DNA from: Candidatus Aegiribacteria sp.
Lineage (GTDB): Bacteria > Fermentibacterota > Fermentibacteria > Fermentibacterales > JCC-6
Direction of reading: 5' to 3'
Length of the DNA: 12,062 bases
Assembly: GCA_030600975.1 (NCBI GenBank)
Contig: JAUVUL010000009.1
Coordinates: 1-12,062 of the forward strand
Part shown: positions 1 through 7,163 of the stretch, piece after piece
Layout: the number at the start of each line of letters is the position of its first letter
Position numbering within the stretch: position 1 is the stretch's first letter
The notes under the pieces: model-generated
What the model was told of the DNA's origin: nothing
The model's database searches: none
The model's input: only the letters and a program-made list of their open reading frames with translations
Program-made: the position numbers and the translations under genes

Positions 1-142
1 GATAAGGTCGAAGATCGGAAGGTACATGGCAATAACTATACCGCCGACTATCGCCCCCAGAACAACGATCATGATCGTTGTTCTGGGGGCGATAGTCGGC
101 GGTATAGTTATTGCCATGTACCTTCCGATCTTCGACCTTATC
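1..142. repeat. Perfect 142-bp palindrome (two 71-bp arms, no spacer)
   Basis: Bases 1-71 are the exact reverse complement of bases 72-142, with the centre between 71 and 72 inside GATCATGATC. The right arm is ordinary coding sequence (the pilC C-terminus), so the left arm is a mirror copy of it. A perfect, spacer-less inverted repeat that starts at base 1 and lies in coding sequence is typical of a fold-back chimera at an assembly or amplification end. It is not typical of a functional element. The sequence left of 72 should therefore not be trusted as the true upstream DNA. Confidence 0.95.
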
Positions 143-160
143 GGTACTGTAGGAGCCTAG
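71..160 (+). CDS. pilC: PilC, type IV pilus inner-membrane platform protein (3' end only)
   Basis: Only the last 29 codons are present, ending at a TAG stop at 158-160. The readable peptide begins MIVVLGAIVGGIVIAMYLPI and continues FDLIGTVGA. This matches the C-terminal end of the PilC/GspF family: a last transmembrane helix followed by the conserved MYLPIF segment. PilC is the polytopic platform protein that couples the PilB/PilT motors to pilus assembly in the inner membrane. The upstream coding part is missing because the window turns into the mirror-image arm of the palindrome at 71/72. The ATG at 71 is an internal methionine, not a start codon. The position just upstream of pilS and pilR fits a pil cluster. 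Confidence 0.8.
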   Translation: MIVVLGAIVGGIVIAMYLPIFDLIGTVGA

Positions 161-196
161 TATCATGTCAAGCATCATATGACATGACGCCGGGAA

Positions 197-236
197 TCGG
201 AATAACAGCGGCAGTGAATCATCCCTGCTGCTCCGA
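197..236 (+). other. Interrupted hairpin in the pilC-pilS gap
   Basis: AGCGGCAG (207-214) pairs with CTGCTGCT (225-232) through one G-U, with a 10-nt loop. A lower stem of TCGG (197-200) with CCGA (233-236) lies outside a 6-nt one-sided bulge. No T-tract follows, so this is not a standard intrinsic terminator. It ends just before the ribosome-binding region of pilS and could be an mRNA processing or stability element, or chance. Confidence 0.3.
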
Positions 237-271
237 ATAACTACTGGAGTATGTATAAGGATATACTTAAG

Positions 272-1906
272 ATGAAGCGCCGCACCTGGCTTCAGGTGGG
301 GCGCCTCATTGTATTCGGTCTTTTCGTGTTTTTCGGTATCCTGTTCATTGGCTGGTCAAGTGTTGGAAGAGTCTATTCCATCGTAGCTGGAGTGGTTATT
401 CTTACTGTATTCCTGGATTTCCTTTTAAGAAGAAGTCTGAAAGAGAAGGAATGGCAGCTGTGGGTCGTATTCATTCTGGATTCGATCCTGGCCTCGATCC
501 TTATTCGAATGGCAGGCGGTTTCGACGGACCTTTCACTGCATTCTTTTTGATTCATACTTTTACAGCAGGTGTATACCTTGGTATACGTGGTGGTGTAAC
601 AACAGCCATACTGGATTCTCTCATGATAGCCTCTCTGGCATTCGTTACTATTTCCGGACTAGTTGATGTTATACCCACAGGGAGCGATTTTGTAAATTTG
701 ATGAATACTGTCCCCTCGGATATTTCTTTTCAGTACGCTCTTCTTTTCGTGATGATATACGCTGGATTTCTCACAATTACCGGACTTGTTTCAGGATACC
801 TTTCACAGCATCTGCTGCTTGAAAAGGGAAGGGCTGATGGAATTCTCAGACAGTTGAGGGAAGCCAGGACCATGTCCCGCGAAATACTTGAAAGCCTTTC
901 AGACGGGATACTGGTCATAGACAATTCGGGAAATCCTGTAAGTATCAACCAGTCCGGACGTGAAATTCTCTTACTGGGTGATAAATGGCGTGAACAGGTA
1001 TACAACACGGACATATATACAATGCTGAAGGAATTTCAGTTGTCAGACGGTATGCCTCCGGTTATTGAGTTAAGTATGGATAAAGCTATTCTGGAATGCA
1101 GAATGGGTACATTTCTTGATCAAGAAGGTAACTCGGCGGGAGCCCTTGTGGCCATGACGGACATTACCGAGACATTCGAGCTGAAAAGGCAGCTTCAGGA
1201 GCAGGAAAAGCTGGCGGCAATCGGCAGACTCTCAAGTACCATGGCTCATGAAATCAGAAATCCTCTGGCATCCATGAGCGGTGCCGCTCATATTCTTCAG
1301 ATGGGAACGTTGGACTGGAAAAAATCGGACAGAATGACTGAACTGATAAGCCATCAGGCAAAGAGGATATCGGAGATAATAGAGGGTTATCTTGAGCTAT
1401 CCCGCGAGAGTACCGTTTCCTATACAAACTCTGTATCTCTTGAAGCTGTTGTAATTGAAGCAATTGATGTGGCCAGACAGGGTTTCGGTGGGCTGATCGA
1501 GATAGAATCCAACATTGAGGGCGATTTCATAGTATTCGGCAACCAGGCCAGGTTGGTGCAGCTGCTTACGAACATCATGCGTAACAGCGTTGAGGTTCTT
1601 GAAAACTCATCTGGTGGGAAAATCACTGTTTCCCTTGTGAAATCGTCCATGGATGGTATGGTTGAACTCAGCGTACAGGATAACGGACCTGGAATATATG
1701 ATGAAATCATGATCCAGATATTTGATCCGTTCTTCACCACCAAGAAGGAGGGAACAGGTCTCGGGTTGTTTGTAGCCAGGAAAGTGGCACGTGATCACAG
1801 GGGGCGAATTGATATCGAATCAGAACTGGGAAAAGGTACAATCGTCAAAGTAAGCATACCGATAGCGCCGCCTGATGCCGTTACAGCCGAAGCTGAAGGA
1901 GATTAA
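272..1906 (+). CDS. pilS: PilS-type sensor histidine kinase
   Basis: Membrane histidine kinase of the PilS/NtrB type that would phosphorylate PilR, encoded immediately downstream. Numbered from the ATG at 272 (544 aa), there are six hydrophobic segments at about 11-29, 33-52, 62-79, 86-103, 110-130 and 153-177. A cytoplasmic PAS-like domain follows at about 204-297. The HisKA H-box has the phospho-acceptor His326 in the context AHEIRNPL. The ATPase domain shows the N-box Asn438, the G1 box DNGPGI from Asp470, FDPFFTTK, and the G2 box GTGLG at 494-498. All catalytic motifs look intact. The start at 272 is chosen because AAGGA (257-261) lies 10 nt upstream. An in-frame ATG at 251 has GGAG only 1 nt away, too close to use. 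In Pseudomonas PilS senses pilin in the membrane, and this gene keeps that six-helix layout. Confidence 0.9.
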   Translation: MKRRTWLQVGRLIVFGLFVFFGILFIGWSSVGRVYSIVAGVVILTVFLDFLLRRSLKEKEWQLWVVFILDSILASILIRMAGGFDGPFTAFFLIHTFTAGVYLGIRGGVTTAILDSLMIASLAFVTISGLVDVIPTGSDFVNLMNTVPSDISFQYALLFVMIYAGFLTITGLVSGYLSQHLLLEKGRADGILRQLREARTMSREILESLSDGILVIDNSGNPVSINQSGREILLLGDKWREQVYNTDIYTMLKEFQLSDGMPPVIELSMDKAILECRMGTFLDQEGNSAGALVAMTDITETFELKRQLQEQEKLAAIGRLSSTMAHEIRNPLASMSGAAHILQMGTLDWKKSDRMTELISHQAKRISEIIEGYLELSRESTVSYTNSVSLEAVVIEAIDVARQGFGGLIEIESNIEGDFIVFGNQARLVQLLTNIMRNSVEVLENSSGGKITVSLVKSSMDGMVELSVQDNGPGIYDEIMIQIFDPFFTTKKEGTGLGLFVARKVARDHRGRIDIESELGKGTIVKVSIPIAPPDAVTAEAEGD

Positions 1907-1907
1907 C

Positions 1908-3305
1908 ATGCCGGAACCTCTTTCTGTAATGATCGTTGATGATGAGAAGCCCATGCTGGAATGGCTATCCATACTTCTGGAAGAGCATGGATACGATGTG
2001 TCGTGCTATTCGACAGGAGGACAGGCTGTTGAAGCCGGTCTAGAATCCATGCCGGACATACTTGTAGTAGATGTGAAAATGCCGGGAATAAGCGGCTTTG
2101 ATGTTCTGACGCAGCTCCGGGAAAGATCCCCCGGTCTTATCGGTATAATAATGACAGCCTTCTCAAGCGTGGACTCTGCAGTCAAGGCAATGCGGAAAGG
2201 AGCCACGGATTATCTTGTAAAACCCTTTGAAGTTGATCAGCTTCTGATCGCGATAGAGAAAGCCCTAGGCGAAAGGGAGCTTAAGAGGGAGAATCAGGAA
2301 CTCAGGAAAAAGATCCGGTCAAAATACTCTGTCGTGGGGATAATCGGGAAATCCAGACCTATTGTTGAACTGCTTGAGAAAGTAAGGATGGTTGCGGACA
2401 AGGACAGCACCGTACTGATAACAGGTGAAAGCGGTACAGGCAAGGAACTCATCGCAAGGGCTATTCACAGCATAGGTTCCAGATCTGACAAGCCCTTCAT
2501 GGGGGTTAGCTGTGGAAGTTTTTCCCGCAGTCTTCTTGAAAGTGAACTTTTCGGTCATATGAAGGGATCATTCACAGGCGCTTACAAGGACAAGGAGGGG
2601 CTCCTTGTAACTGCAAAGGGAGGGACGTTCTTTCTGGATGAAATAGGTGAGCTTGACAGGGAACTTCAGGTTAAGCTGCTCAGAGCACTTCAGGAACGTC
2701 AGGTGCTCCCTGTGGGAGGGACCAGACATGTTCCCATTGAGGCCAGGATAATCGCGGCCACTAATGTGGATCTTGGTGAAATGGTAAAGACCGATGCTTT
2801 CAGAGCGGACCTCTATTACAGGCTTAATGTGATCCCCCTGCATGTTCCAGCCCTAAGGGAAAGAAGATCTGATATTCCATCACTTCTGGATAAATTCCTC
2901 GAAGACTATTCCACTGAAACAGGCGAACAGCTCAAAACGATTACCTCTGAAGCAAGAAAGATACTGTCTGATTACGATTGGCCTGGAAATGTACGTGAAC
3001 TGGAAAACTTGGTTGAACGTATCTGTGTGATGACACGGGACGAGGAAATAGGATTGAACGACATACCGGACTTCATCAGGTACCCCGGTGAAGCGGAACA
3101 ATTATCTGCGGATTCAGGGATTATGGCTGAACAGCCTTCCAGGAAGAATCCCACGCTGAATGAGATAGAGAAGGCTTATACCTTGTACGTGCTTGAACAC
3201 CAGGCGAGGGGACAGAAACGCCTTGCCGCTAAAATCCTTGGTATCAATGAAAGCACCCTTTATCGAAAGCTGGAAAAATACGCAAAGGAAAAGGATGATT
3301 CATGA
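1908..3305 (+). CDS. pilR: PilR-type sigma-54 response regulator
   Basis: 465-aa NtrC-family transcription activator, the expected partner of PilS. The receiver domain (about 5-120) has the acidic pair Asp11/Asp12, phospho-acceptor Asp55, Thr83 and Lys105. The central AAA+ domain has Walker A GESGTGKE (173-180), the sigma-54 contact loop as GSFTGA (220-225, Ser instead of the commoner Ala) and Walker B with Asp244-Glu245. A Fis-type helix-turn-helix occupies about 415-460 (AAKILGINESTLYRKLEKY). The start at 1908 is set by GAAGGAG at 1895-1901. A longer frame from 1875 would overlap pilS and lacks a ribosome-binding site. Only one base separates the pilS stop from this ATG, so the two are translated together. 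The sigma-54 promoter before pilA is its likely target. Confidence 0.92.
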   Translation: MPEPLSVMIVDDEKPMLEWLSILLEEHGYDVSCYSTGGQAVEAGLESMPDILVVDVKMPGISGFDVLTQLRERSPGLIGIIMTAFSSVDSAVKAMRKGATDYLVKPFEVDQLLIAIEKALGERELKRENQELRKKIRSKYSVVGIIGKSRPIVELLEKVRMVADKDSTVLITGESGTGKELIARAIHSIGSRSDKPFMGVSCGSFSRSLLESELFGHMKGSFTGAYKDKEGLLVTAKGGTFFLDEIGELDRELQVKLLRALQERQVLPVGGTRHVPIEARIIAATNVDLGEMVKTDAFRADLYYRLNVIPLHVPALRERRSDIPSLLDKFLEDYSTETGEQLKTITSEARKILSDYDWPGNVRELENLVERICVMTRDEEIGLNDIPDFIRYPGEAEQLSADSGIMAEQPSRKNPTLNEIEKAYTLYVLEHQARGQKRLAAKILGINESTLYRKLEKYAKEKDDS

Positions 3306-4630
3306 CGCGCAACCTTTGGAGTATGCGTTTACTAATACCAGTATCCATACTGTTCATCATTGCTTTTCTAACCGGTCAGAGGGGTATCCCCGTTGAAGAC
3401 GGGGGTGAGTTTCTTACTGTAGCCCGGCTTGGAGGTATCAATCATCCACCGGGACTTCCCCTTCTAAGCCTTTCATCAAGACTGTCATGGATAATCTTCG
3501 GCTCCGAGGGTTTGAGAGTACTGTTTGCATTAACAGCAGCATCAGCTCTGATCCTTATAAAAAAGAAGAATTCAGTTTCCTCGCTGTTTTTTCTGGCGGG
3601 GATTCTGCTGCTGCCTCCTGTTGCCGGAAGACTCCTTATCTGGGATGCTTACGGCTTTCTTTTCCTGATTTACGCAGTTGCATACTTCAGAAAGCAGCCT
3701 TTTAACCTTGAAGCAGGATTCCTTCTTGGGCTTGCCCTGGCAGTGCACCCTCAGGGAATCTTCCTGCTCGTTCTTTTTAGATTCAAGCACTCCTCAATAT
3801 TGCAATTCTTCTGTGGTCTCCTGCTTGGACTAAGCGTTTACCTTGCGCTTCCCGTTTATTCAGCTTCGGGAGCAGTCGTAGACTGGGGCAGCACGGGAGT
3901 AGTAGGAAATTTCTTGAGACAGGTAACGGCGGGTGGATACAGGGAAGTTTACGGCGCAAGGATGTGGGGTATTTCAGTTGATGTCCTGATGAGGCATCTC
4001 GGAGTCCTCTGGAGAATTGCATGGCCCGTTCTTCAACTGCCGGCAATCATTGGTTCAATACGGCTTTTCCGAACGGAGCGAAAGTTACTGATCAGACTGG
4101 AAATACTGGTTGTTCTCGATCTGCTCTTTGTGGCCTATGTAAACCCGATGGCATCGGGAACAACCCAGACTGGAATCCTTTCCCTGTTCGTAATCCTGGT
4201 GCTTGCAGCCGCAGGCATGAACGTCATATGCAATTGGAGACGCATCCAAGGCTTGGTAATTGCTGGAGCAGTTCTTGCGGCGGGAGTTCTTCTATGGGAC
4301 CCGCTGCCCGATCAGGAAAATGAAATAAAGGAATACTTCGCTCATGCACCGTACGAATCTGTATTTTTCCTCAGGAGTAATGATCGCCTCTATGGCGGAT
4401 GGGTACTGAAATATGTGGAGGACAGAAGACCAGATATAGTTCTTCTATCAGCCGGGAATTTCTCCGGATGGTTTGAGAGCATGGCGGTATGGTACAACCC
4501 TGATGTGGATCTCTCCAGAAGTGTATCAGATGTTGGTGATTTCAGCATGTCCCGCGAGGAATTGGCCGACCGTCTCATAAACGCCACAATTCAAGATAAT
4601 CCGAACCGTCCAATTTTTGCCGATTTCTGA
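3302..4630 (+). CDS. DUF2723-family membrane glycosyltransferase (GT-C type)
   Basis: 442-aa polytopic membrane protein. The first periplasmic loop after TM1 carries the DUF2723 signature: Asp33 and Glu36 in VEDGGEFLTVARLGG, followed by NHPPGLPL (47-54). Further family-like segments are VVDWGSTGVVGNFLRQVTAG and, in the soluble C-terminal part, YGGWVLKYVEDRRPDIVLL. DUF2723 includes TMEM260, an eukaryotic protein O-mannosyltransferase, so transfer of a sugar from a lipid-linked donor to an acceptor outside the cytoplasm is the likely activity. The start overlaps the pilR stop in an ATGA (4-nt overlap), so it is in the pilSR operon. It ends with RPIFADF, about where longer relatives carry RPVYF and then continue, so it is a short version or slightly truncated. 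A role in glycosylating pilin is inferred from position only. Confidence 0.75.
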   Translation: MTRNLWSMRLLIPVSILFIIAFLTGQRGIPVEDGGEFLTVARLGGINHPPGLPLLSLSSRLSWIIFGSEGLRVLFALTAASALILIKKKNSVSSLFFLAGILLLPPVAGRLLIWDAYGFLFLIYAVAYFRKQPFNLEAGFLLGLALAVHPQGIFLLVLFRFKHSSILQFFCGLLLGLSVYLALPVYSASGAVVDWGSTGVVGNFLRQVTAGGYREVYGARMWGISVDVLMRHLGVLWRIAWPVLQLPAIIGSIRLFRTERKLLIRLEILVVLDLLFVAYVNPMASGTTQTGILSLFVILVLAAAGMNVICNWRRIQGLVIAGAVLAAGVLLWDPLPDQENEIKEYFAHAPYESVFFLRSNDRLYGGWVLKYVEDRRPDIVLLSAGNFSGWFESMAVWYNPDVDLSRSVSDVGDFSMSREELADRLINATIQDNPNRPIFADF

Positions 4631-4710
4631 TTCTGGGAGTGCATAATGGACGTCCTGTCATGCAATTTGCAATAGATGCCCATAATTTAATACACCACTT
4701 TATCGCTTCG

Positions 4711-4730
4711 GAAAGCTATAATATGCTTTC
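4711..4730. promoter_or_regulatory. Perfect inverted repeat upstream of pilA, candidate PilR site
   Basis: GAAAGC (4711-4716), 8-nt AT-only spacer, GCTTTC (4725-4730). A further GCTT at 4705-4708 makes an overlapping alternative hairpin with AAGC at 4713-4716. The centre lies about 66 bp before the predicted pilA transcription start. No T-tract follows, so a terminator for the upstream gene is unlikely. A binding site for the activator PilR is the simplest inference, although enhancer sites often lie somewhat farther upstream. Confidence 0.4.
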
Positions 4731-4760
4731 TTGGCGGAATAAACACCGGATATTCTGACT

Positions 4761-4776
4761 TGGCAAACATATTGCT
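4761..4776 (+). promoter_or_regulatory. Sigma-54 (-24/-12) promoter of pilA
   Basis: TGGCAAACATATTGCT fits the sigma-54 consensus TGGCACG-N4-TTGCW at 10 of 12 defined positions. The invariant GG (4762-4763) and GC (4774-4775) are exactly 12 bases apart. The predicted start of transcription is near 4787, giving a leader of about 54 nt before the pilA ATG. PilR, the NtrC-family activator encoded 1.5 kb upstream, is the natural regulator. This promoter also rules out starting the pilin ORF upstream at 4760. Confidence 0.85.
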
Positions 4777-4840
4777 TCAGTATATAGTACGGATGAAAAG
4801 ACAGAATGTATTTATATTAACCCTATCGAAAGGAATCAAA

Positions 4841-5209
4841 ATGAAAAAAGGTTTCACGCTGATCGAGTTGATGATCGTTGTGGTCATCATCGGTATCCTT
4901 GCTGCCATAGCGATACCGAAGTTCTCAAGCGTAAAGGACCAGGCGGAGCAGGTTGCCTGCCGAAGCAATCTCAGATCCCTCGGATCCGCTGAAGCCATGT
5001 ACTACGGTGCAGAGAACAGATATGGTGGTATTGGCAGTCTTAGTGGTGCGGGTGGTGTGATGGAGAACGCAAATCTTATCACGTGTCCTACCTCTGATCT
5101 GGGATATGCAACAACAGTAGCCAACCAAACAACTTACGTTATTCCATGTGGTATTGTCGCTCCCCTTACTCACGGTAGCATCGAAGATGGTATAGTTTCC
5201 TGGCAGTAA
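4841..5209 (+). CDS. pilA: Type IV pilin (PilA-like major pilin)
   Basis: 122-aa prepilin. The leader is only MKKG, followed by the processing site for PilD and the N-terminal helix FTLIELMIVVVIIGILAAIA, with the conserved Phe1 and Glu5 of the mature chain. The globular part is short (mature 118 aa) and has three cysteines (precursor Cys40, Cys82, Cys103). Cys82 and Cys103 could form a C-terminal disulfide; Cys40 lies in the helix region. The segment AEAMYYGAENRYG and the short size resemble the GspG-like small pilins found outside Gammaproteobacteria. The start at 4841 is set by AAAGGA at 4829-4834, 6 nt upstream. The gene is monocistronic, between a sigma-54 promoter and a strong terminator. 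Major pilin is likely, but a pseudopilin or minor pilin is not excluded. Confidence 0.9.
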   Translation: MKKGFTLIELMIVVVIIGILAAIAIPKFSSVKDQAEQVACRSNLRSLGSAEAMYYGAENRYGGIGSLSGAGGVMENANLITCPTSDLGYATTVANQTTYVIPCGIVAPLTHGSIEDGIVSWQ

Positions 5210-5233
5210 AAGTCTGATATTTCAGATTTTATC

Positions 5234-5265
5234 AGCGGCGGGTTGAAAAGCTCGCCGCTCTTTTT
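5234..5265 (+). terminator. Rho-independent terminator of pilA
   Basis: A GC-rich stem, AGCGGCG (5234-5240) with CGCCGCT (5253-5259), is extended inward by four more pairs (two of them G-U) to a GAAA tetraloop at 5245-5248. It is followed by a T-tract at 5261-5265. It is well placed 24 nt after the pilA stop. On the opposite strand no T-run follows the stem, so it should work mainly for pilA and not for the convergent operon. Confidence 0.88.
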
Positions 5266-5285
5266 ATAAGTATATTTTGGAATTA

Positions 5286-7163
5286 TTACAGGTTTGAAGG
5301 ACAAAACCTGTAGATTGTGTGCCCATCGATATTTGCAACAGGTTCAAGTACGTCTCCCCGGCCAATTCTTAGAAAGAGCTCAACCGAGTTCTCATCATCA
5401 AATGGCGCGGGGTTACCCTCTGTGAGGATGATGTAATCTATATCCAACTCCTTGAGAATTTGTATTTCATCATCAATGCTGTTGTCCAGATATAACTGAG
5501 CAGCAACAGGATATCGCCATGCAATGATCCACCTGTGATTGGAGAAATAACGCTTTGTTACATAGAATGAAAGGACAGTTGAATTGCTCGGAAGATGAGA
5601 ATTCATCCAGAGTGTTGCTTTCAATTCGGATTGTTTCTGGACTATCTGAATACTGGATGGCTTCCAGTCGCTGCTTGCATAGGATGCGATAAGTCTGTTT
5701 CTGAATTCCAATCCATAATGCTCCGTTGGAGAAAGAGAAGTATCGTATATGAAATAGATTGTTACGGTTAGAATAGTTGCATAAAGCAGACCGTATTTCA
5801 AGTGTCTGAACATATGAAGACCAAACAGAGCGGCAAATGGAATCAGCATTATTCCGTATTTCGCGCCCCACCATGCAGGATAGAACAGAATCAAGGCAAT
5901 AGTCGCATAAATCCCAAAACCCGCGAGGATAATAGTTCTTCCTGTCAGATATCTTCTCTTAATAGTGAGAATGTATCCACCAAGCAGAAGGAATAGAGAA
6001 GAGTTCCATGTTCCGAAGTAATGCCAGACATTCTGAATGAATCCTACACTCGGGAAAAAATCTGAACTTCTATCGTTGAAAACATCGTAAGTAAGATTCA
6101 CTTCAGGCATAAGCCATTCAGGCTTTATCAGGAATTTAAACGGAGCATGCGGGTAGAATAGAGTACCAGTATGAATAAATGTTCGTACAACAAATATCAA
6201 GGGCAGTATTATCAGTAAAACAATACTTGATATAATATGATATTTATTGGGTTTATTACGGATAATAATATACATAAACATTATAATAAAAGGAACAAGT
6301 GTAATGTATACTGTAAATTTCGATGTAAGCGCAAGACCCATAACTACGAATGCTGACTGATCGGAGCTGTACTCCTTATCTACCATCTGTTTAAGTAAAA
6401 TGGTCAGCGCAATTGTGACGAAGAAGAGAGCAGTAGCATCGGGTTTGGCAAAGTGGCACCAGAGAAGAATCGTGGAGCATCCGGCAATGCTGATTATTGC
6501 GGCTGGATACCATTTCCATCCGAATCCAAGTATAACTAAGGAAAGCAATATCAATCCGATTGTCATGCTCAGTTCGAATAATTGTCCGAGAATAAGCTGA
6601 TCCACTCTGTCATCTGCAAGCGAAGAAGGCAACAGTAACAGCATTTCCGAAGTCATTGGATAGGCGGAGAACTTCGTTTCATCAAGAAAGCTCATCTGAC
6701 CATCATTCAACCATCTGTCAGGTTGAACCAGATAGGTAACCTGCGTATCGTTGAAGTCCATTTCCGGGCGTCCAGCCAGCATCAGGTTTGTAAGCAGAAT
6801 GTATCCTGCCAGCAGGAAAGGGAGGATAATAAGGGGATGTCTCATATGAAAACTGAAACCGGAAAAGTACTTTTTCAGTCGTGAGTACACCACCACCAGC
6901 CCGGTCAATGCACCGAGTATTATAAAGACGGGCATGATTCTTCTGGTAAGTATATGAAACAGCGACAGCAGCACTATTATTCCCATATAAAAAAGCATTC
7001 CAGGGATGACTGAAGGCATCAATCTGAAGTACTTTTTCACTATTCTGATTCGCTTCGTCAGTGAACCTGTGCCATAAAAGGCAAGCCATATCATTGCGGT
7101 GCGGAGAAGCGACCAGGCAAGCGAGTTGATGCAGAGCCAGTCAGTCATAGCCGTATTACCCAT
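5286..7163 (-). CDS. Polytopic GT-C-like membrane glycosyltransferase
   Basis: 625-aa protein with about 10-12 hydrophobic segments and a soluble C-terminal domain from about residue 500. The architecture is GT-C-like: the first large outside loop (about 131-180) has acidic residues Asp136 and Asp139 in MDFNDTQVTYLVQPDRWLNDG, followed by YPMTSEMLLLLPS. Later come AKPDATALFF (239-248) and TSKFT (280-284), both resembling conserved spots in GT39/PMT-like and related families. The C-terminal part (DYIILTEG, TIYRFCPSNL) resembles the periplasmic tail of such enzymes. It probably transfers a sugar from a polyprenyl-phosphate donor on the outer face of the inner membrane. The upstream gene ends directly before this ATG (stop 7164-7166, ATG 7161-7163). 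AGGAG lies 6 nt before the start, inside the preceding gene, so the two are translationally coupled. The exact acceptor is unknown. Confidence 0.7.
   Translation of the reverse strand: MGNTAMTDWLCINSLAWSLLRTAMIWLAFYGTGSLTKRIRIVKKYFRLMPSVIPGMLFYMGIIVLLSLFHILTRRIMPVFIILGALTGLVVVYSRLKKYFSGFSFHMRHPLIILPFLLAGYILLTNLMLAGRPEMDFNDTQVTYLVQPDRWLNDGQMSFLDETKFSAYPMTSEMLLLLPSSLADDRVDQLILGQLFELSMTIGLILLSLVILGFGWKWYPAAIISIAGCSTILLWCHFAKPDATALFFVTIALTILLKQMVDKEYSSDQSAFVVMGLALTSKFTVYITLVPFIIMFMYIIIRNKPNKYHIISSIVLLIILPLIFVVRTFIHTGTLFYPHAPFKFLIKPEWLMPEVNLTYDVFNDRSSDFFPSVGFIQNVWHYFGTWNSSLFLLLGGYILTIKRRYLTGRTIILAGFGIYATIALILFYPAWWGAKYGIMLIPFAALFGLHMFRHLKYGLLYATILTVTIYFIYDTSLSPTEHYGLEFRNRLIASYASSDWKPSSIQIVQKQSELKATLWMNSHLPSNSTVLSFYVTKRYFSNHRWIIAWRYPVAAQLYLDNSIDDEIQILKELDIDYIILTEGNPAPFDDENSVELFLRIGRGDVLEPVANIDGHTIYRFCPSNL

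Noticed and set aside
164..186. CATGTCA-N9-TGACATG inverted repeat after pilC
   Set aside because: It has only 7-bp arms and no T-tract, promoter or second copy. Kept as chance unless conserved in relatives.
1875..1907. Earlier in-frame ATG for pilR inside pilS
   Set aside because: It lacks a ribosome-binding site and adds residues before the normal receiver-domain start. GAAGGAG sits 6 nt before the ATG at 1908.
4661..4671. TGCAATTTGCA palindrome in the pilA upstream gap
   Set aside because: Short and single, about 100 bp before the promoter. Nothing links it to a known binding consensus.
4631..4690. Possible frameshifted continuation of the DUF2723 gene
   Set aside because: The short open stretches after the stop in the other frames show no recognisable family sequence, so I keep the stop at 4630 as the real end.
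4760..4840. Upstream extension of the pilin reading frame (27 extra residues)
   Set aside because: The sigma-54 promoter lies inside it and transcription would begin near 4787. The ATG at 4841 has a good ribosome-binding site and gives a proper prepilin leader.
5234..5265. Bidirectional terminator serving the convergent glycan operon
   Set aside because: On the minus strand the stem is followed by mixed sequence, not a T-tract.
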